Shown: positions 9,073 to 19,681 of the stretch, piece by piece
Numbering within the stretch: the stretch's first letter is position 1
Layout of the letters: each line of letters opens with the position of its first letter
NCBI RefSeq assembly: GCF_013394305.1
Contig: NZ_AP019810.1
Location: forward strand, 372,001 to 436,000
DNA length: 64,000 nucleotides
From: Enterococcus mundtii
GTDB lineage: Bacteria > Bacillota > Bacilli > Lactobacillales > Enterococcaceae
Reading direction: 5' to 3'
Program-made: the position numbers and the translations under genes
Notes under the pieces: model-generated
The model's database searches: none
What the model was told of the DNA's origin: nothing
What the model saw: only the letters and a program-made list of their open reading frames with translations

Positions 9073-9646
9073 TCTTTGTCTTTCTTCCTACTACAACCGC
9101 ACCTGCTGCGACTAATAGTAATGAAGCAATTGCCATTGCACTAGCGGTATAATTACCACCTGTTTGTTTAATTGGAGAACTAGTGCTAAAAGCTGGTGAA
9201 GTTGTTCCATCAGCATTTTTTGCACCGATTTGGATATCGCTACCATTCCAACTTAGTACAACTAATCCCAACGCGTCAGCAACTCTCGTTACCTCTTGTT
9301 GGATTTGCATGATGATATCCCGCGGTAAAGCACGAATCAAATCATCAAGCGTGTTGATTCCTGTCATATCGATTGTTACTGAACCTAACAGATTACGCAC
9401 ATTTTGAATACCTGTAACGGCAGTTTCTACTTGTGCATCCGTTAAATCATTTTGTTTCAAATGGTTTTCGGCTTGTGTAATGTAAGTATCAGGGACAGTG
9501 AATTCTTTTCCTTGAATACTTACTGGTGCTTTTAACAAGTCTAGGATCTGTTGCTCATTCGCAGAAATCGCGCCAGCGGCATCTACAGGAACAGTGAACA
9601 ATAATGCAGTGAAAAATACAACTAAATATCCGACAAACTTTTTCAT
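9065..9646 (-). CDS. Secreted surface protein with atypical sorting signal (IKQTG)
   Basis: 193 residues. A signal peptide (1-23, cleavage after VDA) leads to a mature region of mostly helical, acidic sequence with repeated hydrophobic spacing. The C-terminus has the cell-wall sorting layout: IKQTGG at 159-164, a hydrophobic stretch at about 169-187 and a basic tail RKTKIA. The motif resembles LPxTG only in its last two residues. First gene of the EPS operon, with a strong AGGAGG ribosome site. Family not recognised; probably substrate of the sortase encoded next. Confidence 0.85.
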   Translation of the reverse strand: MKKFVGYLVVFFTALLFTVPVDAAGAISANEQQILDLLKAPVSIQGKEFTVPDTYITQAENHLKQNDLTDAQVETAVTGIQNVRNLLGSVTIDMTGINTLDDLIRALPRDIIMQIQQEVTRVADALGLVVLSWNGSDIQIGAKNADGTTSPAFSTSSPIKQTGGNYTASAMAIASLLLVAAGAVVVGRKTKIA

Positions 9647-9673
9647 CCATTCGACCTCCTTTGCATTTTATTG

Positions 9674-9692
9674 TGAAGGCTTTCAGCCTTCA
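9674..9692 (-). other. Stem-loop in the EPS operon leader
   Basis: A perfect 8-bp inverted repeat (TGAAGGCT / AGCCTTCA, 3-base loop) lies between the predicted EPS promoter and the ribosome site of the first gene. It has no following T tract, so it is not a plain terminator. It could affect message stability or bind a regulator. Confidence 0.55.
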
Positions 9693-9743
9693 GATAAAAC
9701 ATTATAGAAAATAACATTATTCATTTTATTTTCTACATTTCTT

Positions 9744-9772
9744 ATACTATCACATAGAGTTAGCTGACACAA
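9744..9772 (-). promoter_or_regulatory. EPS operon promoter
   Basis: Reading the minus strand: TTGTGT (-35), 17 bases, TAGTAT (-10) with an extended TGA just before it. About 95 bases separate the expected start site from the first gene of the operon. This is the only good promoter seen ahead of the eleven-gene run. Confidence 0.65.
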
Positions 9773-9926
9773 TTTATATAACCTAAGTAAATTTATGTTT
9801 TTTTGGGCCTATCAGCCATGTTGATATTAAGTGTATAAAAAAGGATAAGATTCCCATTCCCTAGCAATTTTTACCACAGCATAGATTATATTCATATAAT
9901 CTTTTTGTTTGCGAATATCTAGGTTA

Positions 9927-9951
9927 AATGTCAGGTGATTTACCTGACATT
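9927..9951 (-). terminator. Stem-loop at the tsaD 3' end
   Basis: A perfect 10-bp inverted repeat AATGTCAGGT / ACCTGACATT with a 5-base loop begins inside the last codons of tsaD and includes its TAA. A T tract after it is short, so termination may be weak or the hairpin may protect the 3' end. A second AT-rich palindrome (AGATTATAT / ATATAATCT, 9883-9902) lies beyond it. Confidence 0.45.
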
Positions 9952-10983
9952 TTCCAAGGACTCACCTAACACTAAACCTGGTTCTGCATTCAGTCGATAA
10001 TCAGCAAGATGCCCTTTTCGCCATTCGACAGATGCAGCGGCTCCGATCATTGCCGCATTGTCCCCACAAAGACGTAATGGTGGTACGATCAGTTCCAATT
10101 CAGGTAATTCTGTGGCTAAATTTTTTCTCAAACTTTCTCTTAGTCCTTGATTAGCAGCAACACCGCCTGCAAGGATTAATTGCTTCACCGGATAAATTTT
10201 GCAAGCACGTATCGTTTTTGTTACCAAGACTTCGACAACACTGGCTTGAAAACTCGCAGCAAGGTCTGCTCGATCTAATTCTTCCCCTCGTTGCTCCGCG
10301 TTGTGGACTAAATTGATAAATGCACTTTTTAAGCCACTGAAACTAAAATCATAGTTATCTTCGCGAAGCATTGCCCGAGGAAAGTGGTAGGCATCTTTCC
10401 CTTGATGGGCTAATTCATCGATTTCTTTTCCACTTGGATAGCTCAATCCTAAAACACGTCCTACTTTGTCGTAGGCTTCTCCAGCGGCATCGTCTCTTGT
10501 TTCACCGATGATCTCATAAGCGCCATCTTCTTCCATATAAACTAACTCCGTGTGCCCTCCACTGACCAACAACGCCATCAATGGAAATTCATACGCTTTT
10601 TCGAAGCGGGCGGAGTAAATATGTCCTGCCATATGATTGACAGGGATCAATGGCAGATGATTTGCCCAAGCAAAAGCCTTTGCTGCTGAAATACCGATGA
10701 GTAATGCCCCCACAAGGCCTGGTCCTTCTGTGACAGCAACCGCGGTAAGTTGTTCGGCGGTCACGCCTGCTTCCACCAACGCTTCTTCAAGACATAAAGT
10801 AATTTGCTCTACATGATGGCGACTGGCCACTTCAGGTACGATCCCGCCAAAGCGTTTATGGCTGTTGATTTGAGAGGCAACGATATTTGATAAGATTTCT
10901 TGCCCATCTTTCACGACCGCTACGCTTGTTTCATCACAGCTTGACTCAATTGCTAAAATCAATTCTGTTTGTTTTTCATTCAT
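9940..10983 (-). CDS. tsaD: tRNA N6-adenosine threonylcarbamoyltransferase
   Basis: 347 residues (Kae1/Qri7/TsaD family). Transfers the threonylcarbamoyl group to A37 of ANN-decoding tRNAs, with TsaB and TsaE. Visible: [12 protein letters not shown] at the start, metal-binding H117 and H121 in [12 protein letters not shown], and [10 protein letters not shown] and CGDNAAMIG near the C-terminus. The start is the ATG overlapping the rimI stop as ATGA; an ATG 33 bases further upstream is in frame but would lie deep inside rimI. Confidence 0.96.
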   Translation of the reverse strand: MNEKQTELILAIESSCDETSVAVVKDGQEILSNIVASQINSHKRFGGIVPEVASRHHVEQITLCLEEALVEAGVTAEQLTAVAVTEGPGLVGALLIGISAAKAFAWANHLPLIPVNHMAGHIYSARFEKAYEFPLMALLVSGGHTELVYMEEDGAYEIIGETRDDAAGEAYDKVGRVLGLSYPSGKEIDELAHQGKDAYHFPRAMLREDNYDFSFSGLKSAFINLVHNAEQRGEELDRADLAASFQASVVEVLVTKTIRACKIYPVKQLILAGGVAANQGLRESLRKNLATELPELELIVPPLRLCGDNAAMIGAAASVEWRKGHLADYRLNAEPGLVLGESLENVR

Positions 10984-11450
10984 GGTTTCATCACCTCTGT
11001 TTTTAGCTTTGTACACATGATGACCGCATCCTCGACCGGATCATGATAGTAGGCTTTTCGTTTACCTACTTGGCGGAATTTTTCTGATTCGTAAAGGTGT
11101 TGGGCAGCAATATTTGACTGTCGTACTTCTAAAAAAACACTATGCGCTTGGTTAGCTTTTTCTCGTTGCAGCATCTCTTGTAATAATTGTCTTGCTACAC
11201 CTTTGTGTTGTTCAGCAGTCAGAACTGCAAGATTCGTCACTTCTACTTCATCAAGTACTTTGGCATATCCAATAAAGCCAATGATTTCCTCTGCTTGATG
11301 AACGACTAAATAATTGGTTTGTGGTTGTTGGATATCAGACAAAAATTGATCTTTTGTCCAAGGTGACCCATTTAAAAAAGCATCGTCACTGACTTGCCAA
11401 AGCGCTTGGGCTAATTTTGTATCATTGAAAGCTGTTTTTTCTTCAATCAC
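10980..11450 (-). CDS. rimI: RimI-type ribosomal-protein alanine N-acetyltransferase
   Basis: 156 residues of the GNAT fold. The acetyl-CoA site reads [14 protein letters not shown], followed by [21 protein letters not shown], the RimI pattern. Starts with GTG after GAGTG. Overlaps tsaD by 4 bases. RimI acetylates the N-terminus of ribosomal protein S18 in E. coli; the gene's place between tsaB and tsaD is common in Firmicutes. It may instead act on other N-termini. Confidence 0.88.
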   Translation of the reverse strand: MIEEKTAFNDTKLAQALWQVSDDAFLNGSPWTKDQFLSDIQQPQTNYLVVHQAEEIIGFIGYAKVLDEVEVTNLAVLTAEQHKGVARQLLQEMLQREKANQAHSVFLEVRQSNIAAQHLYESEKFRQVGKRKAYYHDPVEDAVIMCTKLKTEVMKP

Positions 11451-11456
11451 TTTATT

Positions 11457-11999
11457 TCACTCTTCTTTTAATAGTTTTACCATATCTAAGGCATCTTCAT
11501 TCGTTTCTGTATAATACCCTTTTTTTACTTTTCTCGATTGGAAGCCTAGTTTTCTGTATAAGCGTTGGGCATTCTGATTACTGATCCGTACTTCTAATGA
11601 CATGGTCTCGCATTGATTCATCCGTGCGAATGTCTCGATCTCGTTGATTAAATAGGTACCGACACGCTGCCGTTGGTAACTCGGACTGACCGCAATGTTT
11701 GTGAGATGGCAATCGAGTCCTAATACTCTGGATCCAACAAAGCCGAATAATTCTTCTCGATCGAATATCCCTAAATATAAAGTCATGAATGGGGAAGTCA
11801 GCTCTGAGATGAACGCACTTTTTGTCCAAGGTAATTCCCCCAAATAAACTTCCCGTTCGATACTTAACAACGCCTTGACATCATCAACTGTCAGTTCCCG
11901 TATTTGAAATTGCTTTTCGCCTACAGTGACCGTTTTCTCTGGATAATCTGCTTTTTCTTGAAGCATGGTCCGTAGATAGGCTTTAAATTTTTTCAACAT
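11457..11999 (-). CDS. Second RimI-like GNAT acetyltransferase
   Basis: 180 residues. A 30-residue basic N-terminal extension (MLKKFKAYLRTML) precedes a GNAT domain with YQRQRVGTYLINEIE (acetyl-CoA loop) and SLEVRISNQNAQRLYRKLGFQ. A paralogue of the next gene downstream, separated by only 6 bases, and overlapping tsaB upstream by 17. Both copies keep the CoA-binding loop and the LEVR motif, so both look active. Which one modifies S18 cannot be told. Confidence 0.88.
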   Translation of the reverse strand: MLKKFKAYLRTMLQEKADYPEKTVTVGEKQFQIRELTVDDVKALLSIEREVYLGELPWTKSAFISELTSPFMTLYLGIFDREELFGFVGSRVLGLDCHLTNIAVSPSYQRQRVGTYLINEIETFARMNQCETMSLEVRISNQNAQRLYRKLGFQSRKVKKGYYTETNEDALDMVKLLKEE

Positions 12000-12705
12000 A
12001 GCTTTCTTCTCCTGGCGTATGTGTCTCCAACCATTTTTCTTCTGCTTCCACTCGTTTTAAGTAACGTGGTAAAAAGGCTTGGATATCGTTGACCGGATTA
12101 CTTGAAGCCCCTAATTGCGCGACGACAACTCCACTAGGAATATCCCAAAGTGGCAAGGAGTTACGCTTAGCATCAGGTATTGATTCAGCGATTTCTGAGT
12201 TGAATTTGTGGCAATCGCTACCGACAAAAGTGATCGATCCATCCATTTGTTTTAATTTTTCGGTTAATTCTACGAAAGCAATATGTCTGTCCTCTAGAAC
12301 GTTTTCTAATGTTCCATGATGCCAGCGATAGGCACCAGCATAAACATTTTTTCTTCTCGCATCAAACATCGGTACAATGATTCCTTCGATTCCTACGCAA
12401 TTTGCTGCAAGTACAGCAAGACTGGAAACACCAACCAATTCTTTATTTAAAGTATATGCTAATGTCTTGGCAGTTGTGACACCGATTCTCAATCCTGTAT
12501 AAGAGCCTGGACCACTTGACACAGCAATTCGATCGATTTGTTCTGGTGTGAGTTGGCAATCTGAGATCAATTGATCCAACGCTGGCATCAACGTCAGACT
12601 ATGATTTTTCTTTCTATTGATTTGGATTTGACCTAACACTGTTTCGTCTTCCAATACGCCAACAGCTAAGGTTTGATTTGCTGTATCGATCCCTAATGTA
12701 ATCAT
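11983..12705 (-). CDS. tsaB: t6A tRNA modification partner protein
   Basis: 240 residues from the ATG after GAAGGGAA; the in-frame ATG 39 bases upstream has no ribosome site. Begins MITLGIDTANQTLAVGV and has SSGPGSYTGLRIGVTTAKTLAY, the TsaB (YeaZ) signature of the ASKHA fold. It lacks the metal-binding histidines of TsaD and acts as its scaffold in threonylcarbamoyl transfer. First gene of the tsaB-GNAT-rimI-tsaD operon; tsaE and tsaC are not in this window. Confidence 0.95.
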   Translation of the reverse strand: MITLGIDTANQTLAVGVLEDETVLGQIQINRKKNHSLTLMPALDQLISDCQLTPEQIDRIAVSSGPGSYTGLRIGVTTAKTLAYTLNKELVGVSSLAVLAANCVGIEGIIVPMFDARRKNVYAGAYRWHHGTLENVLEDRHIAFVELTEKLKQMDGSITFVGSDCHKFNSEIAESIPDAKRNSLPLWDIPSGVVVAQLGASSNPVNDIQAFLPRYLKRVEAEEKWLETHTPGEESYVEKI

Positions 12706-12761
12706 TTGACCGTTCCCTTCTACTACTCTAATGTCGTTTATCATTGTAGCATACTTCGAGG

Positions 12762-12819
12762 TAAAAAAGGGGAGGAAAAATCAAGTTTGGCTCTCGCCGC
12801 TGTCGAAATTTCCACCCCT
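12762..12819 (-). terminator. Terminator after galR
   Basis: On the minus strand AGGGGTGGAAA pairs with TTTCCTCCCC across a loop of about 30 bases, followed by a run of T (TTTTTTAC). Lies just past the galR stop and ends the gal operon before tsaB. Confidence 0.65.
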
Positions 12820-12839
12820 ATACTTAGGTTGATAATCGT

Positions 12840-15349
<2,510 letters not shown>

Positions 15350-15359
15350 TTTCTTCCAC

Positions 15360-16349
15360 CTACTTTTCATACCCGTTAGGATGGCTTTCATGCCATGCCC
15401 AAGCAGTTTTGATGATTTCTTTCACATCTGTATATTCAGGTGCCCAGCCAAGGATTGCTCTCGCTTTTTCACTTGACGCTACTAAACGACTTGGATCACC
15501 TGCTCTTCGTGGTGCGATTTTCGCAGGAATATCACGGCCTGTGACTTCTCGTGCTGCTTCTAGCATCTCTGTGACTGAATAACCTTTGTTACTTCCCAAG
15601 TTGAAGAAGTTGCTTTCATTTCCAGCTTTTAAATATTCTAAAGCTAAAATATGCGCAGCAATCAGATCTTCTACTTGTACGTAATCTCTGATACATGTTC
15701 CGTCTGGCGTATCATAATTATCCCCATAGATTGCTAATGACTCTCGTTGGCCTAAAGCTACTTGTAAAATGATCGGCACTAAATGAGTTTCGGGCGTATG
15801 ATCTTCGCCGATCGACGCATCATTCTTAGCTCCTGCTACATTAAAATAGCGTAAAGCCACATAACGCATGCCATATGCTTCGTCACACCATTTCATCATT
15901 TTTTCCATCATCAACTTACTTTCGCCATAAGGATTTTTCGGATTCGTTGGTGACCCCTCTGTAATTGGCGATTCTTTTGGCTCACCGTAAGTCGCAGCTG
16001 TTGAAGAAAAGACAATCCTTTTCACATCAAACTCGTGCATTACTTCTAATAATACTTGCATGCCATAAACATTATTATTGAAGTAGACTAAGGGTTTTTC
16101 AACTGATTCACCGACTAACGAGCTCGCTGCAAAGTGCAAGACGCCTTCAATCGTTTCTTTTTGGAAAACTCCGCGTAAAAATTCTTTGTCACGAATATCG
16201 CCTTCATAAAAACGTGCATCAGTATGAACTGCTTGACGATGTCCTGTCAAAAGATTATCCACGACTGCTACATCATAGCCCTTTTCAATTAATTGATCGA
16301 CGGCATGGGAACCAATATAGCCTGCTCCGCCTAATACTAAAATTGTCAT
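15360..16349 (-). CDS. galE: UDP-glucose 4-epimerase
   Basis: 329 residues of the extended SDR family. NAD-binding GGAGYIGSH at 7-15, catalytic Ser/Thr in FSSTAATYG and YxxxK in [12 protein letters not shown]. Interconverts UDP-glucose and UDP-galactose, supplying both galactose use and cell-surface polysaccharides. First gene of galE-galT-galR, preceded by GGAG, with a leader of roughly 110 bases. Confidence 0.96.
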   Translation of the reverse strand: MTILVLGGAGYIGSHAVDQLIEKGYDVAVVDNLLTGHRQAVHTDARFYEGDIRDKEFLRGVFQKETIEGVLHFAASSLVGESVEKPLVYFNNNVYGMQVLLEVMHEFDVKRIVFSSTAATYGEPKESPITEGSPTNPKNPYGESKLMMEKMMKWCDEAYGMRYVALRYFNVAGAKNDASIGEDHTPETHLVPIILQVALGQRESLAIYGDNYDTPDGTCIRDYVQVEDLIAAHILALEYLKAGNESNFFNLGSNKGYSVTEMLEAAREVTGRDIPAKIAPRRAGDPSRLVASSEKARAILGWAPEYTDVKEIIKTAWAWHESHPNGYEK

Positions 16350-16451
16350 GTTAAGACTCCTTTATCCATATAATTATATTCGTTATTTATTTTAACAAAA
16401 GTGATGACCAGAAAACAGGGACTTTTTTTTGACAAAACCTTCTTTCATTTT

Positions 16452-16464
16452 ATTTAGTAAATTT
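16452..16464. promoter_or_regulatory. Probable GalR operator, site 1 (start-site proximal)
   Basis: ATTTAGTAAATTT; its first 11 bases form a perfect palindrome (ATTTA-G-TAAAT). Located directly downstream of the galE -10 box. Identical to site 2, 23 bases away, about two helix turns. Binding by GalR is inferred from position and symmetry. Confidence 0.65.
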
Positions 16465-16493
16465 ATAATAAAACATTTAGTAAATTTTTTCAA
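16465..16493 (-). promoter_or_regulatory. galE-galT-galR promoter
   Basis: Minus strand: TTGAAA (-35), 17-base spacer, TATTAT (-10). One operator copy fills most of the spacer and the other follows the -10, so repressor bound at either site would block RNA polymerase. Confidence 0.75.
16475..16487. promoter_or_regulatory. Probable GalR operator, site 2 (inside promoter spacer)
   Basis: Second exact copy of ATTTAGTAAATTT, lying between the -35 and -10 of the galE promoter. See site 1 for symmetry and spacing. Confidence 0.65.
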
Positions 16494-16596
16494 CATTTTC
16501 TTGTAAAGGGTTTCAAATAAAAAAACGAAAGACTAGCGTTTTTCCTTGTTTTGCTTCATAATAGAAGTGTCAAATAGATAAATGAGGTGAATCATT

Positions 16597-16764
16597 ATGA
16601 AAAAATTTGTATCAGGTATCTTAGTAGGTAGCTTGGCTACTGTAGCAGCTGTGGCTGGTTTAGTAACTTCTGTGAAGAAAACAGTCATCGACCCAATCGA
16701 CGAAAAAGAAGCAATGATTGAAGAAAATCGTAAAAAAGCAATGAGAAAACGTGTATCACGATAA
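16597..16764 (+). CDS. Small DUF3042 family protein
   Basis: 55 residues, preceded by GAGGTGA. N-terminal hydrophobic segment (FVSGILVGSLATVAAVAGLV) then a charged helix, VIDPIDEKEAMIEENRKK, ending MRKRVSR. This pattern fits the DUF3042 proteins of lactobacilli and enterococci, small single-pass proteins of unknown role. Monocistronic, divergent from galE, and followed by its own terminator. Confidence 0.82.
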   Translation: MKKFVSGILVGSLATVAAVAGLVTSVKKTVIDPIDEKEAMIEENRKKAMRKRVSR

Positions 16765-16796
16765 GAGCTAGTGATTGAAGCATTCAGCTTCAAAAA

Positions 16797-16838
16797 CAAA
16801 AAACCCAAAGTTGTTCTTCAATTTTTTGGGTTTTTTTG
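16797..16838 (+). terminator. Terminator of the DUF3042 gene
   Basis: AAAAAACCCAAA pairs with TTTTTTGGGTTTTTTT around a loop containing TTGTTCTTCAA (16811-16821), followed by a T run. The same loop sequence occurs in the repeat hairpin 200 bases downstream. Confidence 0.85.
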
Positions 16839-16940
16839 TTTCTACCGAGTTTTTTCTAAAACTCGCATTTTTAAGTTACGATAGAAATGGAAGCTGACAA
16901 ATAGCACAGTTGTGTTTCCACTATCTCCCTCATGCTATCC

Positions 16941-17137
16941 AAAAAGAACGTTCTTACAAGTGTCAGGACAGAAGTGTTTAGCCTCGAGAAATAAGGCGCC
17001 ATCCACGAAAATTGTTCTTCAAATTTTTGTGGATGGCGCCTTATTTCCCAAGAGGTTACTTCTGTTCCCGCCGTTTATTCGGTTTTAGTTGGTGGGAGAG
17101 AACTAATGTCCCTCTCTCCTAAAGGAACGTTCTTTTT
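16941..17137. repeat. Dispersed hairpin repeat, copy A, with terminal inverted repeats
   Basis: The core 16962-17098 is about 140 bases and matches, in inverse orientation, the copy at 42942-43083. Its centre is a very long hairpin: AATAAGGCGCCATCCAC pairs with its complement across a loop holding TTGTTCTTCAA. Unlike copy B it is framed by 13-base inverted repeats, AAAAAGAACGTTC at 16941-16953 and GAACGTTCTTTTT at 17125-17137; the right one overlaps the stop codon of the adjacent gene. No protein is encoded. This fills the gap between the DUF3042 gene and the FAD oxidoreductase. Confidence 0.8.
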
Positions 17138-18938
17138 ATGATTTTTCTGCTAAAATCAGTTGTGCGATACGATCAATTTGTCTAAGATTCCAAAAATCGA
17201 CATGGGGTCTCGGAACGGAGGCTGTTAACCATTCTACCCCTTCAGTTGGGATGCCGATACAATACAAATTGTTTTGTACTTCTCCATGGGCATCGATCAC
17301 ACGTGAATTTTCTCGTTCGATTGCTACCGCACCAGAAACGAAATCGCCACTTGGATCATCCAACTGGAATGGCTGAAGGATCTGGGCATCACGTAGACTG
17401 ATCAAGGCTGGATTTCTTGTTGTTCGTAAGTCATTTTTTGGTAATCGTGCCTCAATTAGATAGCTACTTGTAAACCCTTCTGGTTCCAGGTGAAATCTCT
17501 TGTCCTTTCCTACAACAGTAAAAGGAGGTTCCACCAAATGGAAAATTCCTGCATCGATCAATGCTGCTAATTCCTGCGTTCTTCGTAAAGGCGGACCAAT
17601 AGTAAAAAACGCATCAAACGTATTGAACCATTGCCACAATATTTCTTTATATTCTTTTGCAGAAAAAACTTCCCATAGCATCACTTGATGCACGATATTT
17701 CGCCAATCTTTCAATGCATCCAACGTCGCAATCAATGGACCACTCACATTGCCTTTTAACGCTTCATTGATTTGATCTTCGATATACCTCCGACTCATTT
17801 GTTGATACGGCAACGTGTGGTCGAGCAAGTGATCCAGTAAGTCCCATGACCACAAGTGGCTTGATAATTCAGGATATTTTCGCAGCCATTCCTTTTCTGT
17901 AGCCCCAAGAAAGACTTCTTGAAATTCGCTGAGAGCAATCGACAACCCATGTTCCTCGATCACTTTTTTATAATAAAACAATTCGAGATCTTTTTTTAAG
18001 TCAGTAAAAAAATCCTCCCCAGTCAGTTTTTTAGTACGATAATACATATTTAATCGTTCTTGCGTCAGAATGACTGGTTGTGCCACCTCGCCAACTTTTT
18101 TCTGGTTGCGTCCGTGGGGATAGTAAGGTAAGCCTCGCCGAGAGCCGCAATAGACGACTGGCTCTTCTCCCGACGGACGATAAACCAATCGACCTTCCAA
18201 TTCTTCAAAGCGACCGCCTCGTTGTTGTGTCAACAAACCAATATAATCAAAAAAACAGAGTCCTAACCCCCGAATAAACACCGGTTCTTGGGCAGGAATC
18301 ATCGATAAATCAACATCGGCTGGATTAGCTGGTCCTTGGTAAAATAAGTGATGCTCAGCCGCATACTCACTTAATTGGCTTTCTTCTGACGTTTGTTCAT
18401 GTTCCCAATGACCCGTTGCTAGGATCAGTTGATCCACCACATAGGCTTCTTCTTTAGTTCGCAGAATGAATTGTTTCTCTTTCTTGGTGGCTTCGATAAC
18501 TAATTCTTGTATATAATCGAAACGATCAGAAAATCGTTCTTGTAGGCGCGCGTAAAACCATTGGAGATAGACGCCAAAGAAGCGACGACTTGTTGGTTGA
18601 TTTTCTAATAAATTAGCTGCTTCACACAAAAACGCTTCTTTTTCTTTGATAGTTGTCTGACTAAGATAAGAAGGGGCAAATTCTTTCGCCCATTGATAAA
18701 GATTCACTCCGTTAGCGACCACGCCTCCACTACTTAATGTCTCATCCGTAAACATCGTCACTTGTGACGCCAATGAATTCATCAGTACTTCTTTTGGCTG
18801 ATCGACTCGCCAAACCTTGCCACCGATTCCACTTGGATCAAAAAGGAGGATCTCAATATTTTCTTGTTGTTGATTATAGAGTAAACGCTCTAACATGCTA
18901 AGTCCACGAGGTCCTGCCCCGATGATCCCAATTCTCAT
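17136..18938 (-). CDS. FAD/NAD(P)-binding protein, function unknown
   Basis: 600 residues. N-terminal dinucleotide site GIIGAGPRGLSMLERL (3-18), then DPSGIGGKVWRVDQPKEVLMNS, and LILATGHWEHE near 180, the pattern of the FAD-NAD(P)-binding family PF13454. The rest is long and without other motifs I know. Strong ribosome site AGGTGG. It stands alone, ends in the terminal repeat of copy A, and its substrate is unknown. Confidence 0.82.
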   Translation of the reverse strand: MRIGIIGAGPRGLSMLERLLYNQQQENIEILLFDPSGIGGKVWRVDQPKEVLMNSLASQVTMFTDETLSSGGVVANGVNLYQWAKEFAPSYLSQTTIKEKEAFLCEAANLLENQPTSRRFFGVYLQWFYARLQERFSDRFDYIQELVIEATKKEKQFILRTKEEAYVVDQLILATGHWEHEQTSEESQLSEYAAEHHLFYQGPANPADVDLSMIPAQEPVFIRGLGLCFFDYIGLLTQQRGGRFEELEGRLVYRPSGEEPVVYCGSRRGLPYYPHGRNQKKVGEVAQPVILTQERLNMYYRTKKLTGEDFFTDLKKDLELFYYKKVIEEHGLSIALSEFQEVFLGATEKEWLRKYPELSSHLWSWDLLDHLLDHTLPYQQMSRRYIEDQINEALKGNVSGPLIATLDALKDWRNIVHQVMLWEVFSAKEYKEILWQWFNTFDAFFTIGPPLRRTQELAALIDAGIFHLVEPPFTVVGKDKRFHLEPEGFTSSYLIEARLPKNDLRTTRNPALISLRDAQILQPFQLDDPSGDFVSGAVAIERENSRVIDAHGEVQNNLYCIGIPTEGVEWLTASVPRPHVDFWNLRQIDRIAQLILAEKS

Positions 18939-19194
18939 CTATCCACCTACCTATATGTATTTGCTTGATTGTCACGCATCTTTTCTCTTGATTTCACTCA
19001 ATACGCGCTACAATGATTTACTTGGCTAACTCACTGAGGAGCAACAGTTCTTCATGTTTTTTATTTTGTGACCAACTGATTTCCAAATAACATCCGTAAA
19101 TTAAAAAACCGAATTTAGGAAAACATTTTGTGATGACTACCTTTATCATATCCTCTCATTCCATCATAGCATAATTTTTCTGCAATAAGAAAAA
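18939..19194. other. Non-coding stretch upstream of the FAD protein gene
   Basis: AT-rich sequence between two minus-strand genes. It should hold the promoter of the FAD protein gene, but I see no box pair clear enough to call, no hairpin and no convincing reading frame. The only open frame reaching in from the rhodanese gene has no ribosome site. Confidence 0.4.
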
Positions 19195-19237
19195 ACAACA
19201 AGAAAAAGGAGCGAATAACCGCTCTTATTCTTGTTGC
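19195..19237 (-). terminator. Terminator of the yqgN-glcK operon
   Basis: Minus strand: a stem of CAACAAGAATAAGAGCG with its near-complement around the loop GTTATT, followed by TTTTTTC. It lies 35 bases past the rhodanese-like gene. Confidence 0.85.
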
Positions 19238-19271
19238 TACTAAGGTAACATAAGAAGTACAAGACTCCTCG

Positions 19272-19667
19272 TTAGATTTTTTTACTTTTGATTTTACCTG
19301 ACCAACCATCATAGCCGCCTTTTAAGATATAGATATCTTGGTAACCTGCTTTATGCAGTTGGTTAGCTGTACGAATACTCAAACTTTTCTTTTGATCATA
19401 AATATAAACCGGTTGGTCTTTACGAATCGAACCAAGTGAATTTTTTAGTACTGTATATGGAATATTTCTAGCGCCTAAAATATGACCCGCATCAAAGACA
19501 TCTTTTTCACGAACATCGATGACTTGTGCACGACGCATTCCTTCACGAAATTCTTCTTCTTCAAGCATTGTTGCAGAACGTTTAGCCATTACTCGTAAGT
19601 AAACTTCCCAAAATACGATAGCTAAGATGATCAGTAATAAAATGATGTTAATAATCCATAAAACCAT
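19272..19667 (-). CDS. Membrane-anchored rhodanese-like protein lacking the catalytic Cys
   Basis: 131 residues. One N-terminal membrane segment (1-24) is followed by a rhodanese domain: QVIDVREKDVFDAGHILGARNIPY and ILKGGYDGW. The active-site loop, normally CxxGxR, reads YDQKKSLSIRTA, so the catalytic cysteine is replaced by Asp or Gln. It is therefore unlikely to transfer sulfur and may be a binding or regulatory domain. Last gene of the glcK operon, 14 bases after glcK. Confidence 0.88.
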   Translation of the reverse strand: MVLWIINIILLLIILAIVFWEVYLRVMAKRSATMLEEEEFREGMRRAQVIDVREKDVFDAGHILGARNIPYTVLKNSLGSIRKDQPVYIYDQKKSLSIRTANQLHKAGYQDIYILKGGYDGWSGKIKSKKI

Positions 19668-19681
19668 GTCGTGCCTCCACT

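Noticed and set aside
11578-11829. 83-codon frame inside the second GNAT gene
   Set aside because: Shadow frame on the same strand; the GNAT frame has clear family motifs and coupling.
16941-17137. SOS/LexA boxes at the two GAACGTTC palindromes
   Set aside because: Gram-positive LexA sites need GAAC and GTTC separated by about 4 bases; here they are fused, and the pair fits terminal inverted repeats better.
19115-19312. 65-codon minus-strand frame after the rhodanese-like gene
   Set aside because: It overlaps the end of the real gene and the operon terminator, has no ribosome site and no protein-like composition.
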